A stretch of DNA of 64,000 nucleotides, from NCBI GenBank assembly GCA_965602225.1, contig CBFCYE010000001.1, positions 124,001-188,000 of the forward strand. The letters are read 5' to 3'. Numbering within the stretch: the stretch's first letter is position 1; each line of letters begins with the position of its first letter. This document shows, piece by piece, positions 1 through 7,314 of this stretch. Under the pieces are notes generated by a model that saw only the letters and a list, made by a program, of their open reading frames with translations, searched no databases and was not told the DNA's origin. The position numbers were made by a program, and so were the translations under genes. This DNA comes from Tenderia sp965602225. Its GTDB lineage: Bacteria; Pseudomonadota; Gammaproteobacteria; Tenderiales; Tenderiaceae.

Positions 1-387
1 GTCTGGTGTAGCGGTGTTGTCGTCCTTTTTATCAAAAGCGCTAGTTTGTTGCTCGAAGCAGAAAGGATAAACCCTGATCAATATTGGACATGGCTAGCCA
101 TTTTGACTGGTTTGATTATTGGAGGCATCAAGGCAAAGTACCTATTCAAGCGCATATGCATCAAAAACCTGAGGCGAATCGATGCGCTGGAGCAGCCGAA
201 AATATGGCATTTCTATCGACTGCGATTTTTCATTTTTCTATGTTTAATGATTACGCTGGGTGCCTTTTTATCTCGGCTGGCACATGGTAATTATTCAATG
301 CTCATTAGCGTGGCAGTGATCGATATATCTGTCGCTACGGCGCTGTTAGCAAGCAGCAACTGTTTCTGGAAAGATAGACAAAGTTAA
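1..387 (+). CDS. Hypothetical membrane protein, 5' end outside window
   Basis: The frame is open from the first base to the TAA at 385-387, so the true start may lie upstream; an in-window TTG at 46 would give 113 residues. I see hydrophobic segments near residues 16-28, 58-78 and 85-103 (counted from TTG 46), separated by a basic stretch (KAKYLFKRICIKNLRRIDAL) that would sit on the cytoplasmic side. No catalytic motif is visible and I do not recognise the family with certainty. It is read away from the GreA-like gene that follows on the other strand. Function unknown. Confidence 0.6.
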   Translation, partial: VWCSGVVVLFIKSASLLLEAERINPDQYWTWLAILTGLIIGGIKAKYLFKRICIKNLRRIDALEQPKIWHFYRLRFFIFLCLMITLGAFLSRLAHGNYSMLISVAVIDISVATALLASSNCFWKDRQS

Positions 388-461
388 TATTGAAAAGTCC
401 TAGCAAGCGAAATGGTAACAGTTGTGATTATCGCCATATCTGTAGTGACGACAGGAGTAAC

Positions 462-947
462 TTAATGGAGACTGATAACTTCATATTCCATCAAATTATC
501 AGCCACACGCAGTTCAAATGCGTCGCCTTGTTTGCGCCCCATTAACGCAGCGCCTAGCGGAGAGTTTGGCGTTACGATAGTGACGTCCCTGTTATCAAAT
601 GAGAACTTGAGCCCGCCAGCATCTTCGCCCAGCCATAACCATCGCTTCTGGTCATCGTGATCAGTCAGTAGCACTAGGGATGAAAGCCCCACCTCTCTGC
701 GTTGACTCTGCAAGAACTGGGGAGAGATTGCCTCATAGACCCGCAAGGCGACTTCAATCTGCTCTGCTCGCTTGGCCTGCCCATGCGCTAAATAGGCTGC
801 CTCCAGGCCACGTGTGTCATATTTATTTTCGGCTACACTCTCACCGTGTGTCGCACTTTCATGTGCGGTTTTAACCGCTGACTGCAACGCGGTCAAATCA
901 CAGCGCAACACACTGAGTATCTGTTCAAGAATGATGGATTTGTTCAT
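462..947 (-). CDS. GreA/GreB-family transcription elongation factor-like protein
   Basis: 161 residues. The C-terminal half carries the GreA/GreB C-terminal signature SPLGAALMGRKQGD (about residues 130-143), the FKBP-like domain that docks on RNA polymerase. The N-terminal half is mostly alpha-helical with ENKYDTRGLEA (about 40-50), but it is not a clear copy of the long GreA coiled coil with paired acidic tip residues. Family members bind in the secondary channel of RNA polymerase and modulate pausing or transcript cleavage; whether this divergent N-terminus supports cleavage cannot be told from sequence. It is the last gene of a minus-strand run after the methyltransferase, with a gap of 13 bases. 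Confidence 0.75.
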   Translation of the reverse strand: MNKSIILEQILSVLRCDLTALQSAVKTAHESATHGESVAENKYDTRGLEAAYLAHGQAKRAEQIEVALRVYEAISPQFLQSQRREVGLSSLVLLTDHDDQKRWLWLGEDAGGLKFSFDNRDVTIVTPNSPLGAALMGRKQGDAFELRVADNLMEYEVISLH

Positions 948-960
948 TTAACCTGGACCA

Positions 961-1488
961 TCACTGAATGCGTTGCGCATTCACTTTTACTTTATTATTG
1001 GTGTCCCGGCTTTTACGAATCAATTCGTCACTGGCAAAACTCAGATCTGATTTTGCCAACCTGTCATAAAGCACTACGTTTACCGTTGCTGCCAGATTCA
1101 TACAACCTATGGTTGGCACATAGACCACGGCATCAGCTCTATCAATCACGTCCTGGCTGATGGTGCCGTCTTCAGGGCCAAAGATATAGATGACATTATC
1201 GGGGTGCTGGTATTCAGGTAACGGTATTGCCCCTACGACCAATTCAACACAGACGATCTTGGCTTTATCGGGGATATTTTCCAGCAGGCTTGTTACACCG
1301 GTTAAAGGAATGTTTTGGCTTACTGCCTTGGTATCAGTATTAAGTTTTACCGCACGGTCATAACGTTCACCGGTATAAAAAACCGCATCAACCCCATAAC
1401 AGCCGGCGGCACGCATTACCGCACCGACATTTGTTGGACTTTTTGGTTTGGTTAAACCAAGACTTACTTTGACTTCTTTCATAGACAT
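961..1488 (-). CDS. TrmH/SpoU-family RNA methyltransferase
   Basis: 175 residues, the length of a minimal SPOUT methyltransferase. The SpoU motifs are visible: motif 1 NVGAVMRAAGCYG (about residues 21-33), motif 2 IYIFGPEDGTIS (about 105-116) and motif 3 CMNLAATVNVVLYD (about 133-146), which form the trefoil-knot S-adenosylmethionine site. It should 2'-O-methylate a tRNA or rRNA ribose; the substrate cannot be assigned. Motif 3 has CMNLAATVN where TrmH proteins usually have SLNVSVA, a modest divergence. It lies 23 bases downstream of the adenine deaminase on the same strand and may be cotranscribed. Confidence 0.85.
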   Translation of the reverse strand: MSMKEVKVSLGLTKPKSPTNVGAVMRAAGCYGVDAVFYTGERYDRAVKLNTDTKAVSQNIPLTGVTSLLENIPDKAKIVCVELVVGAIPLPEYQHPDNVIYIFGPEDGTISQDVIDRADAVVYVPTIGCMNLAATVNVVLYDRLAKSDLSFASDELIRKSRDTNNKVKVNAQRIQ

Positions 1489-1511
1489 AATCGTTTAGGC
1501 GGGACCATTCA

Positions 1512-2510
1512 TCAAACAATCAAGGCTTGCATTGCCTCTTTTCTAGCATCATCGGCAAAACTTGCAGCAATGCTATTCAGCACCAATTGTTTGGCTTGTC
1601 CTTTGTTCATATCGAGACCCTGTGCCAGCGCTACAAAGTTCTCAGTCATATAACCACCGAAATAGGCAGGATCATCAGAATTCACAGTAACGCAAACACC
1701 TTGTTCCAACATACCCAGAATATTATGTTGCGACATATCATCGAACACACACAATTTTGTATTTGATAAGGGACAGACCGTTAGTGGCATTTGTGTTTCT
1801 ACAAGCTGCGCCATCAATTCAGGATCATCAACTGAGCGAACCCCATGATCGACACGCGATACCTTTAAATCATTAATGGCCGTCCAGATATACTCCGCTG
1901 GCCCCTCTTCACCTGCATGAGCAACCGTCAGCAAACCTAATTCGCGTGCCCGGGCAAAGACTCGGCTGAACTTTTCAGGTGGATGTCCTAGCTCTGAACT
2001 ATCCAGACCAACAGCTATAATCTGATCAAGAAATGGCTCGGCTTGTCTTAAGGTGACAAACGCCTCGTCTTCACTGAGGTGGCGTAAAAAACACATAATC
2101 AACTTGCTGGTAATGCCAAGCTGAGCTTCGCCATCGATTAATGCCCGTGAGATTCCATTGATAACAGTCTCAAATGAGATGCCTCGGTCTGTATGGGTCT
2201 GCGGATCAAAGAATGGTTCGACGTGAATCACGTTCTGCTGTTGGCACTTTATCAGGTAGGCCCAGGTCAGATCATAAAAATCCTGCTCAGTCTGGAGCAC
2301 ATTAGCGCCTTGATAATAGATATCCAGAAAATCCTGTAGATTATTAAATTCATAAGCACAGCGCAGCTGCTCTACGGATTCAAATGGCAACTCAATGTTG
2401 TTCCTATGAGCCAGCTCAAACATAAGTTCAGGCTCTAAGCTGCCTTCCAAATGTAAATGTAACTCGACCTTAGGTAGTGCATTTAGCCAATCATGGGTAA
2501 CAGTAGACAT
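1512..2510 (-). CDS. Adenine deaminase, type 2 (adenosine deaminase family)
   Basis: 332 residues. It converts adenine to hypoxanthine and ammonia in purine salvage (EC 3.5.4.2). Zinc and catalytic residues of the amidohydrolase fold are present: HLHLEGS (residues 17-23), HAGEEG with the catalytic Glu, DHGVRS, and the terminal NSDDPAYFGGY. The phrase SDDPAYFGGY and the Pseudomonas-like sequence throughout (PFFDPQTHTDRG, LSNTKLCVFDDMSQHN) point to the adenine-specific branch rather than true adenosine deaminase. The ATG is preceded by an AGGAAGTGAT ribosome-binding region. It is the first gene of a minus-strand group with the RNA methyltransferase and GreA-like genes. Confidence 0.9.
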   Translation of the reverse strand: MSTVTHDWLNALPKVELHLHLEGSLEPELMFELAHRNNIELPFESVEQLRCAYEFNNLQDFLDIYYQGANVLQTEQDFYDLTWAYLIKCQQQNVIHVEPFFDPQTHTDRGISFETVINGISRALIDGEAQLGITSKLIMCFLRHLSEDEAFVTLRQAEPFLDQIIAVGLDSSELGHPPEKFSRVFARARELGLLTVAHAGEEGPAEYIWTAINDLKVSRVDHGVRSVDDPELMAQLVETQMPLTVCPLSNTKLCVFDDMSQHNILGMLEQGVCVTVNSDDPAYFGGYMTENFVALAQGLDMNKGQAKQLVLNSIAASFADDARKEAMQALIV

Positions 2511-2668
2511 ATCACTTCCTTAGCAGACAAAAATCATTGATCTGATACTAAACTGGGGGGCGTTCAAACGCCAGAATGAAGACCATCACATTCTGTTAAA
2601 ATGGCCCTAATGCAATCAAGAGAAAGCACTGTTTTCACCGGCAGTCTATTCCCAGGGAACCAGCCTCA

Positions 2669-3022
2669 ATGACAAGAAACCAGCAAAAAATTCATTTCTT
2701 GCGTGAACGCATCCCATCATTTGAGTGCTCACCTGGCTGTCACGACTGCTGTGGCCCGGTGACGACGTCCAGCGAAGAGATGGCAATGCTGCCTCTAAAA
2801 AGCGAACAAGAGCACGAGGCGGCGCTTGCCGAACTCAACTGCCCACATCTGGGTGATAAGGGTTGCCAGGTCTATAATGACCGGCCGCTGATTTGTCGTC
2901 TGTTCGGCACCACGCCCCGCCTCGCCTGCCCCAATGGCTGCAGGCCGGATGTTATGATCGACGAGAAAATTGAACAGCAGATCTATCAATTTAATCAAGA
3001 AACACGTCAAGTACTGGTTTAA
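2669..3022 (+). CDS. YkgJ-family cysteine-cluster protein
   Basis: 117 residues. It has the cysteine pattern of the YkgJ/UPF0153 family, thought to coordinate zinc or an iron-sulfur cluster: C-x3-C-x2-CC (FECSPGCHDCC, residues 18-28), CPHLGDKGCQVYNDRPLICRLFG region and a final CPNGC. The biochemical role of the family is not established. It starts a short plus-strand group with yheU and the parvulin gene; the gap to yheU is only 9 bases. It is divergent from the adenine deaminase gene, so the shared region 2511-2668 should hold both promoters. Confidence 0.85.
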   Translation: MTRNQQKIHFLRERIPSFECSPGCHDCCGPVTTSSEEMAMLPLKSEQEHEAALAELNCPHLGDKGCQVYNDRPLICRLFGTTPRLACPNGCRPDVMIDEKIEQQIYQFNQETRQVLV

Positions 3023-3031
3023 ACCGTCAGC

Positions 3032-3253
3032 ATGATAATCCCTCATACAGAAATCGCCACCGACACCCTCCATGCCCTGATCGAAGAGTTTGTTACCCGC
3101 GATGGCACCGACTATGGTGAACACGAAGTATCCACCGCGCACAAAGTTCAACAAGTCATGAGACAGCTGGAACGGCAAGAGATATTCATCGTCTACAGTG
3201 AGCTGCACGAAACCTGCACACTCAAAACTAAACAAGATCTGGGAAAGGACTAA
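3032..3253 (+). CDS. YheU-family protein
   Basis: 73 residues, close to the usual length of the small gammaproteobacterial YheU/UPF0270 family. It begins MIIPHTEI and contains the family-typical segment EEFVTRDGTDYGEHE (about residues 18-32), followed by a helix and a short beta segment EIFIVYSELHETC. No enzymatic motif is known and the family function is undetermined. It sits between the YkgJ-family gene and the parvulin gene (6 bases before the latter), probably in one transcript. Confidence 0.85.
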   Translation: MIIPHTEIATDTLHALIEEFVTRDGTDYGEHEVSTAHKVQQVMRQLERQEIFIVYSELHETCTLKTKQDLGKD

Positions 3254-3258
3254 TCATC

Positions 3259-3537
3259 ATGTCCACAGCAATGGCACGCCACATCCTGGTGAAATCAAAA
3301 GACGAAGCTGAGCAAATCAAACAACGTTTGCTCAAAGGTGAAGACTTCGCCAAATTGGCGAAAAAACACTCCAGCTGTAATTCAGCCAAAAAAGGCGGTG
3401 ACCTTGGTGAGGTGAAACCAGGGCAAATGGTCAAATCAATTGATAATGTGATCTTTAAAATGCCAACCAATAAAGTCCACGGACCGGTTAAAAGCCAGTT
3501 TGGCTATCATTTGGTTGAGGTGTATTTTCGAGATTAG
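3259..3537 (+). CDS. ppiC: Parvulin-type peptidyl-prolyl cis-trans isomerase, PpiC-like
   Basis: 92 residues, a single free-standing rotamase domain with no signal peptide, as in cytoplasmic PpiC/parvulin. Parvulin landmarks are ARHILVKS at the N-terminus, FAKLAKKHSSCNSAKKGGDLG in the middle (its HSSC and GGDLG elements) and the C-terminal FGYHLVEV strand. It would catalyse isomerisation of X-Pro bonds during protein folding. It is last in the group with the YkgJ-family and YheU genes and is followed by a bidirectional terminator shared with the convergent tRNA-Ser gene. An internal ATG five codons in is also possible as a start. Confidence 0.9.
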   Translation: MSTAMARHILVKSKDEAEQIKQRLLKGEDFAKLAKKHSSCNSAKKGGDLGEVKPGQMVKSIDNVIFKMPTNKVHGPVKSQFGYHLVEVYFRD

Positions 3538-3584
3538 ATGAGGTTTCGATAGCCAAGGCTTGATTTCAGGGCCCTGGAAACAAA

Positions 3585-3620
3585 AAAAGCCACCCAAACT
3601 GGGCAGCTTCTTTTAGATTA
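3585..3620 (-). terminator. Terminator downstream of tRNA-Ser, probably bidirectional
   Basis: An inverted repeat AAGC-xx-CCCA / TGGG-xx-GCTT (3587-3612) with a two-base internal loop lies between a run of A and a run of T. Read on the minus strand it ends in TTTTTTTG just past the tRNA 3' end; on the plus strand it ends in TTCTTTT after the parvulin gene. Confidence 0.7.
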
Positions 3621-3710
3621 TGGCGGAGAGGCAGGGATTCGAACCCTGGGACAGTTTAACCCGTCGCTGGTTTTCAAGACCAGTGCTTTCGGCCACTCAG
3701 CCACCTCTCC
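3621..3710 (-). tRNA. tRNA-Ser (anticodon TGA)
   Basis: A 90-base class II tRNA on the minus strand. The acceptor stem GGAGAGG pairs with CCTCTCC, the discriminator is G73 and the CCA end is encoded. The D arm contains GTGGCTGAGTGG; the anticodon arm CTGGT-CTTGAAA-ACCAG gives anticodon TGA; the long variable arm contains GACGGGTTAAACTGTC; the T arm carries GGTTCGAATCC. The long variable arm and G73 identify it as serine. It is convergent with the parvulin gene. Confidence 0.97.
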
Positions 3711-3873
3711 AGAAGCGGGAGATGATACCAAAATTTTCACGTATTTCCAGTACTTGGGCAAAAAAAAACCATATTCAGGCAACTATTAATGAAATGAACC
3801 TTTAATGGTAGACTACGGTCATATGATTTAGCTGTATCCCTATGGAATTCACTTATAACTGGAGTTTTGATCA

Positions 3874-4563
3874 ATGAGACCTGTAGCACACGTAATCACT
3901 GGTTCGGCCACGTCAAGCGTTGAAACCAGCAAGGTTGTTCGCAACACCTATACCCTACTAGCTATGACACTGTTGTTCAGTGCCCTTACTGCTGGTATTT
4001 CGATGGCTATTCAGCCGCCAATGTTTACCGGCATTGTCTGCTCTCTAGGTGCCTTGGCCATGATCTGGCTAGTTCTACCAAAGACGGCCAATTCTAGCGC
4101 CGGTCTTGGTGTGGTCTTCGGCATTACCGGCCTGCTGGGTTTTGGCTTAGGACCAATGCTGACTCACTACCTGGCCATGGCAAACGGCGGCACGATTGTG
4201 ATGAACGCACTGGCTACTACCGGCATTACTTTCCTGGGTTTGTCAGCCTACGTCTTAAAAACAAAGAAAGATTTCAGCTTTATGGGCGGCTTTCTCATGG
4301 TGGGCCTCTTTACTGTCATCGGCCTTTCAATTGTTTCTCTCATCGCTTCCTTTGCTTTTGGTGTTGACGTCAGTGCCTTCTCACTCGCTATTTCAGGGGC
4401 TGTTGTATTATTGATGAGTGGTCTGATTCTGTTTGAGACCAGCAGAATCGTCAATGGCGGCGAAACCAACTATCTGATGGCAACCGTCGGTTTGTATCTT
4501 TCAATTTACAACCTTTTCACAGCCCTGCTGCACATCTTTGGTGCCACCAGCGGTGATGATTGA
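3874..4563 (+). CDS. Bax inhibitor-1/YccA-family membrane protein
   Basis: 229 residues with about seven hydrophobic helices spread from residue 27 to the C-terminus, the topology of the BI-1/TMBIM family (E. coli YccA/YbhL). The N-terminus is cytoplasmic and contains VRNTYTLLA just before the first helix, a typical start in bacterial members. In E. coli YccA binds and slows FtsH; some bacterial homologues leak calcium. The role here is inferred from family only. The ATG at 3874 follows ACTGGAG at good spacing, and a strong intrinsic terminator closes the gene, so it is probably monocistronic. Confidence 0.88.
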   Translation: MRPVAHVITGSATSSVETSKVVRNTYTLLAMTLLFSALTAGISMAIQPPMFTGIVCSLGALAMIWLVLPKTANSSAGLGVVFGITGLLGFGLGPMLTHYLAMANGGTIVMNALATTGITFLGLSAYVLKTKKDFSFMGGFLMVGLFTVIGLSIVSLIASFAFGVDVSAFSLAISGAVVLLMSGLILFETSRIVNGGETNYLMATVGLYLSIYNLFTALLHIFGATSGDD

Positions 4564-4583
4564 TACGCTGTTTAGCTATTAGT

Positions 4584-4613
4584 AAAAACCCCGGCCAAGT
4601 GCCGGGGTTTTTG
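4584..4613 (+). terminator. Intrinsic terminator after the BI-1 gene
   Basis: Perfect 8-bp GC stem CCCCGGC(c)/GCCGGGG with short loop, flanked by AAAAA and TTTTTG; it closes the BI-1 family gene and could also work on the opposite strand. Confidence 0.93.
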
Positions 4614-4650
4614 TTTGCACCTAAGAATTTAAATAGATAAAGATAAGAGC

Positions 4651-5640
4651 ATGGACGCACAACACCCGTTTTCCCGATTCATCCGCACTCTAGGCCGTGG
4701 CAAACAGGGCTCACGCTCATTGTCACAAGACGATGCCTTTGAGGCCATGAATATGATCATGGCAGGCCATGTTGAACCTGAGCAACTGGGTGCCTTTCTG
4801 ATGCTGGTTCGGGTCAAGGAAGAGACCCCGGAAGAGGTGGCAGGCTTTGTCCAGGCCGTGCGTCAACATATCCAGCTGCCCGGCAATACCCCTGCCATTG
4901 ATATCGACTGGTCCAGTTACGCTGGCAAACGCCGTCACCTACCCTGGTTTGTATTGAGCGTACTGCTGTTGGCCGACAATGGCCACAAGGTGTTTATGCA
5001 TGGACTACAGGGGCGCAAGGATGAGCGCATCTATACCGCAGCGGCACTAGAATATCTGGGCCTGCCAATCAGCCAATCGCTTACCGATGCCGCAACCAGA
5101 CTGGAACATAACAATTTTGCCTATCTCAATCTGGACCAGCTTTGCCCTCGCCTGCAACAACTGATCGATCTGCGAGAGCTTTTGGGGCTGCGTTCACCTG
5201 TTCACACCATCGCCAGAATGCTTAATCCATTCAACGCCCCATGCCAGATGCAAGGCATCTTTCACCCTGGTTATCTGGAGATCCATCAAGGTGCGGCACA
5301 AATCCTTAATCAACCGCATATGGCGGTGATCAAAGGTGACGGTGGTGAGATCGAAGCCAGCCCTGATTCGCCCTGCAAGCTTATGTCTGTGCATGACAAT
5401 CAAACACTGGAAGAAGAATGGCCCGCCGTGCTCAACAGCCGCGCAGTCAAACCCAAGACCCTCGAATTAGAAAACCTGAAAAATCTATGGCGTGGAACAT
5501 GTGAAGACAGTTATGGCGAAGCGGCAGTGATCAACACATTGGCCATTACCCTTTATACAATGAGGAAAGCCAACACACGTGAAGATGCACTTAATCTGGC
5601 AACAGAAATGTGGACTTTACGTTCAAAAGATTTGATTTAA
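4651..5640 (+). CDS. TrpD2/YbiB-family glycosyl transferase-like protein
   Basis: 329 residues. It resembles anthranilate phosphoribosyltransferase in fold: an N-terminal helical domain (residues 1-70, with GRGKQGSRSLSQDDA) and a C-terminal nucleoside-phosphorylase-like domain. It lacks a clear TrpD PRPP-binding GTGGD motif, having SYAGKRRHLPW there, as in the TrpD2/YbiB group. E. coli YbiB is a nucleic-acid-binding protein under LexA control; no transferase activity was found. I therefore expect DNA/RNA binding rather than tryptophan synthesis. There are no trp genes nearby. The gene follows the BI-1 terminator and is likely a single unit. Confidence 0.82.
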   Translation: MDAQHPFSRFIRTLGRGKQGSRSLSQDDAFEAMNMIMAGHVEPEQLGAFLMLVRVKEETPEEVAGFVQAVRQHIQLPGNTPAIDIDWSSYAGKRRHLPWFVLSVLLLADNGHKVFMHGLQGRKDERIYTAAALEYLGLPISQSLTDAATRLEHNNFAYLNLDQLCPRLQQLIDLRELLGLRSPVHTIARMLNPFNAPCQMQGIFHPGYLEIHQGAAQILNQPHMAVIKGDGGEIEASPDSPCKLMSVHDNQTLEEEWPAVLNSRAVKPKTLELENLKNLWRGTCEDSYGEAAVINTLAITLYTMRKANTREDALNLATEMWTLRSKDLI

Positions 5641-5772
5641 AATTTCATCCAAAAAACCTACACATTAATTTCATCTCTGCTAAATTGTATCTAGGACACA
5701 TTAAATAATAATAAAAGAATATAAGTTAAGTACGTGTTGCTGATTAGCTAATTGAATAATCACGGGGGATTT

Positions 5773-7314
5773 ATGGGGAATGATTATGGAAAACTAGATT
5801 TTCTCTTTCCAATATCAAATTCGACACTCAATAACTTTTTAAATATATGCTCGAGCGGCGTCATCTTTTTGAACGAAGATGGTGAAGCCTTATACGCAAA
5901 CAAGAAGATAGAAAAGATCCTCGGCTACAGCAGGGGTGAGATCATCAATAAGTCCCTAGATACATTTTTCAGTTCAAAAGACCACTCCAAACTCAGCGCC
6001 ACTCTGAAAAGCATTACACGCAGCAACGAAACAAACACCGCCGATCCTTTTGAAACAACGGCCATCAATAAGGATGACGAAGAGATATCTGTTTCTATTT
6101 CATACAATGTCATTCAAGAAAATGGCAAGAAGCTATTCTTGTGCATCATCGATGATATTAGCTCGCACGTAAACCTTCAAAACAAACTATACAAACAGGC
6201 AATTACCGATCAACTAACAGGGATTTTTAATAGACGTCATTTTGATAAAAAGATGTCGCAGGAGTTCAATCGCGCCAAGCGTTATAGTCGCTCTTTTTCA
6301 GTCATCATTATTGATATTGATGGTTTTAAATCAGCCAATGATATTCATGGACACAGCTTCGGTGACCAAATGCTGATAAAAGCCACCAAGATATTTGGCT
6401 CTGTCTTGCGCGAAGGTGACAGCATCTATCGCTATGGTGGTGATGAATTCGCCATGCTCTTACCTGAAACAACCAAAGAAAACAGCATCGAAGTAGCTGA
6501 GCGTCTGAAGAATATATTTGCATCAGATTTTAGCAACAATAAAAACCGCATTCACCTCTCGCTCAGCATGGGAGTTGCAAGTTATCCCGAAGATGGAAAA
6601 GATGAAAAGGGCCTTATTGGTGCTGCCGACCAGCGCATGTACTACTCAAAAGAACGCGGCGGTAACATGGTCACCGCCTACGATGAACTTGACTACCTGG
6701 GTGACAACACCAGCAGAACACTGCATTCGTTAATCAATCTTGCCAACTTAATGGAAACAAAACGAGGCATTGGTTCTCACGGCATAAATCATTCTCAAAG
6801 CATCAGAACATTGTCAATTGAGATTGCACATCGACTTAATATGAGCGATGACAAGGTCTCACTAATTGAACAGGCCTCTATGCTGCATGACATTGGCTTC
6901 ATCAGCATTCCAATACATGTTCTTGATAAAAAAGAGCTCTTAAGCGAAGCAGAACACAACGAGATAAAAAAACACACGCTGGTCGGTGAAGAGATCATTG
7001 AGATGTTTACGCAGGATAGTCATATCAATGAGTTAAACCAGATAAAACAGATTGTCGGCCAACATCATGAACGTCTGGATGGTTCGGGTTATCCGCGTGG
7101 TTTGAAAGCAGAACAAATACGGTCGGAAGCGCGAATACTGGCGGTTACAGACACCTATAACGCGATGAGATCAAAGCGTCCTTATCGAGATGCCTTGCCA
7201 CGACAACAAGCACTTGATGAAATCAAAAGTTTTTCCGGCACTCATTTTGATTCTGAAATAGTGAATCATCTCATTGATATAGAAACCAGCCATGGTCACA
7301 AGGACTATTACTAG
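5773..7314 (+). CDS. PAS-GGDEF-HD-GYP cyclic-di-GMP protein
   Basis: About 513 residues from ATG 5773, chosen because GGGGGA lies just before it; a TTG at 5752 in frame is possible but has no Shine-Dalgarno. The order is a PAS sensor (about 25-130), a GGDEF diguanylate cyclase (about 135-295) with intact GGDEF preceded by an RxxD inhibitory site (REGD, five residues upstream), and an HD-GYP phosphodiesterase domain (about 325-505). The HD-GYP part keeps HD, the downstream His, HHE and DGSGYP, but the usual HDIGK reads HDIGF. The protein may both make and degrade c-di-GMP under control of a small ligand or redox signal; which activity dominates is unknown. Its stop overlaps the convergent yheS stop. 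Confidence 0.9.
   Translation: MGNDYGKLDFLFPISNSTLNNFLNICSSGVIFLNEDGEALYANKKIEKILGYSRGEIINKSLDTFFSSKDHSKLSATLKSITRSNETNTADPFETTAINKDDEEISVSISYNVIQENGKKLFLCIIDDISSHVNLQNKLYKQAITDQLTGIFNRRHFDKKMSQEFNRAKRYSRSFSVIIIDIDGFKSANDIHGHSFGDQMLIKATKIFGSVLREGDSIYRYGGDEFAMLLPETTKENSIEVAERLKNIFASDFSNNKNRIHLSLSMGVASYPEDGKDEKGLIGAADQRMYYSKERGGNMVTAYDELDYLGDNTSRTLHSLINLANLMETKRGIGSHGINHSQSIRTLSIEIAHRLNMSDDKVSLIEQASMLHDIGFISIPIHVLDKKELLSEAEHNEIKKHTLVGEEIIEMFTQDSHINELNQIKQIVGQHHERLDGSGYPRGLKAEQIRSEARILAVTDTYNAMRSKRPYRDALPRQQALDEIKSFSGTHFDSEIVNHLIDIETSHGHKDYY

Noticed and set aside
3620..3805. Plus-strand 61-codon frame
   Set aside because: It runs through the antisense of tRNA-Ser and its flanks; MAERQGFEPW-type translations are a known artefact of tRNA antisense.
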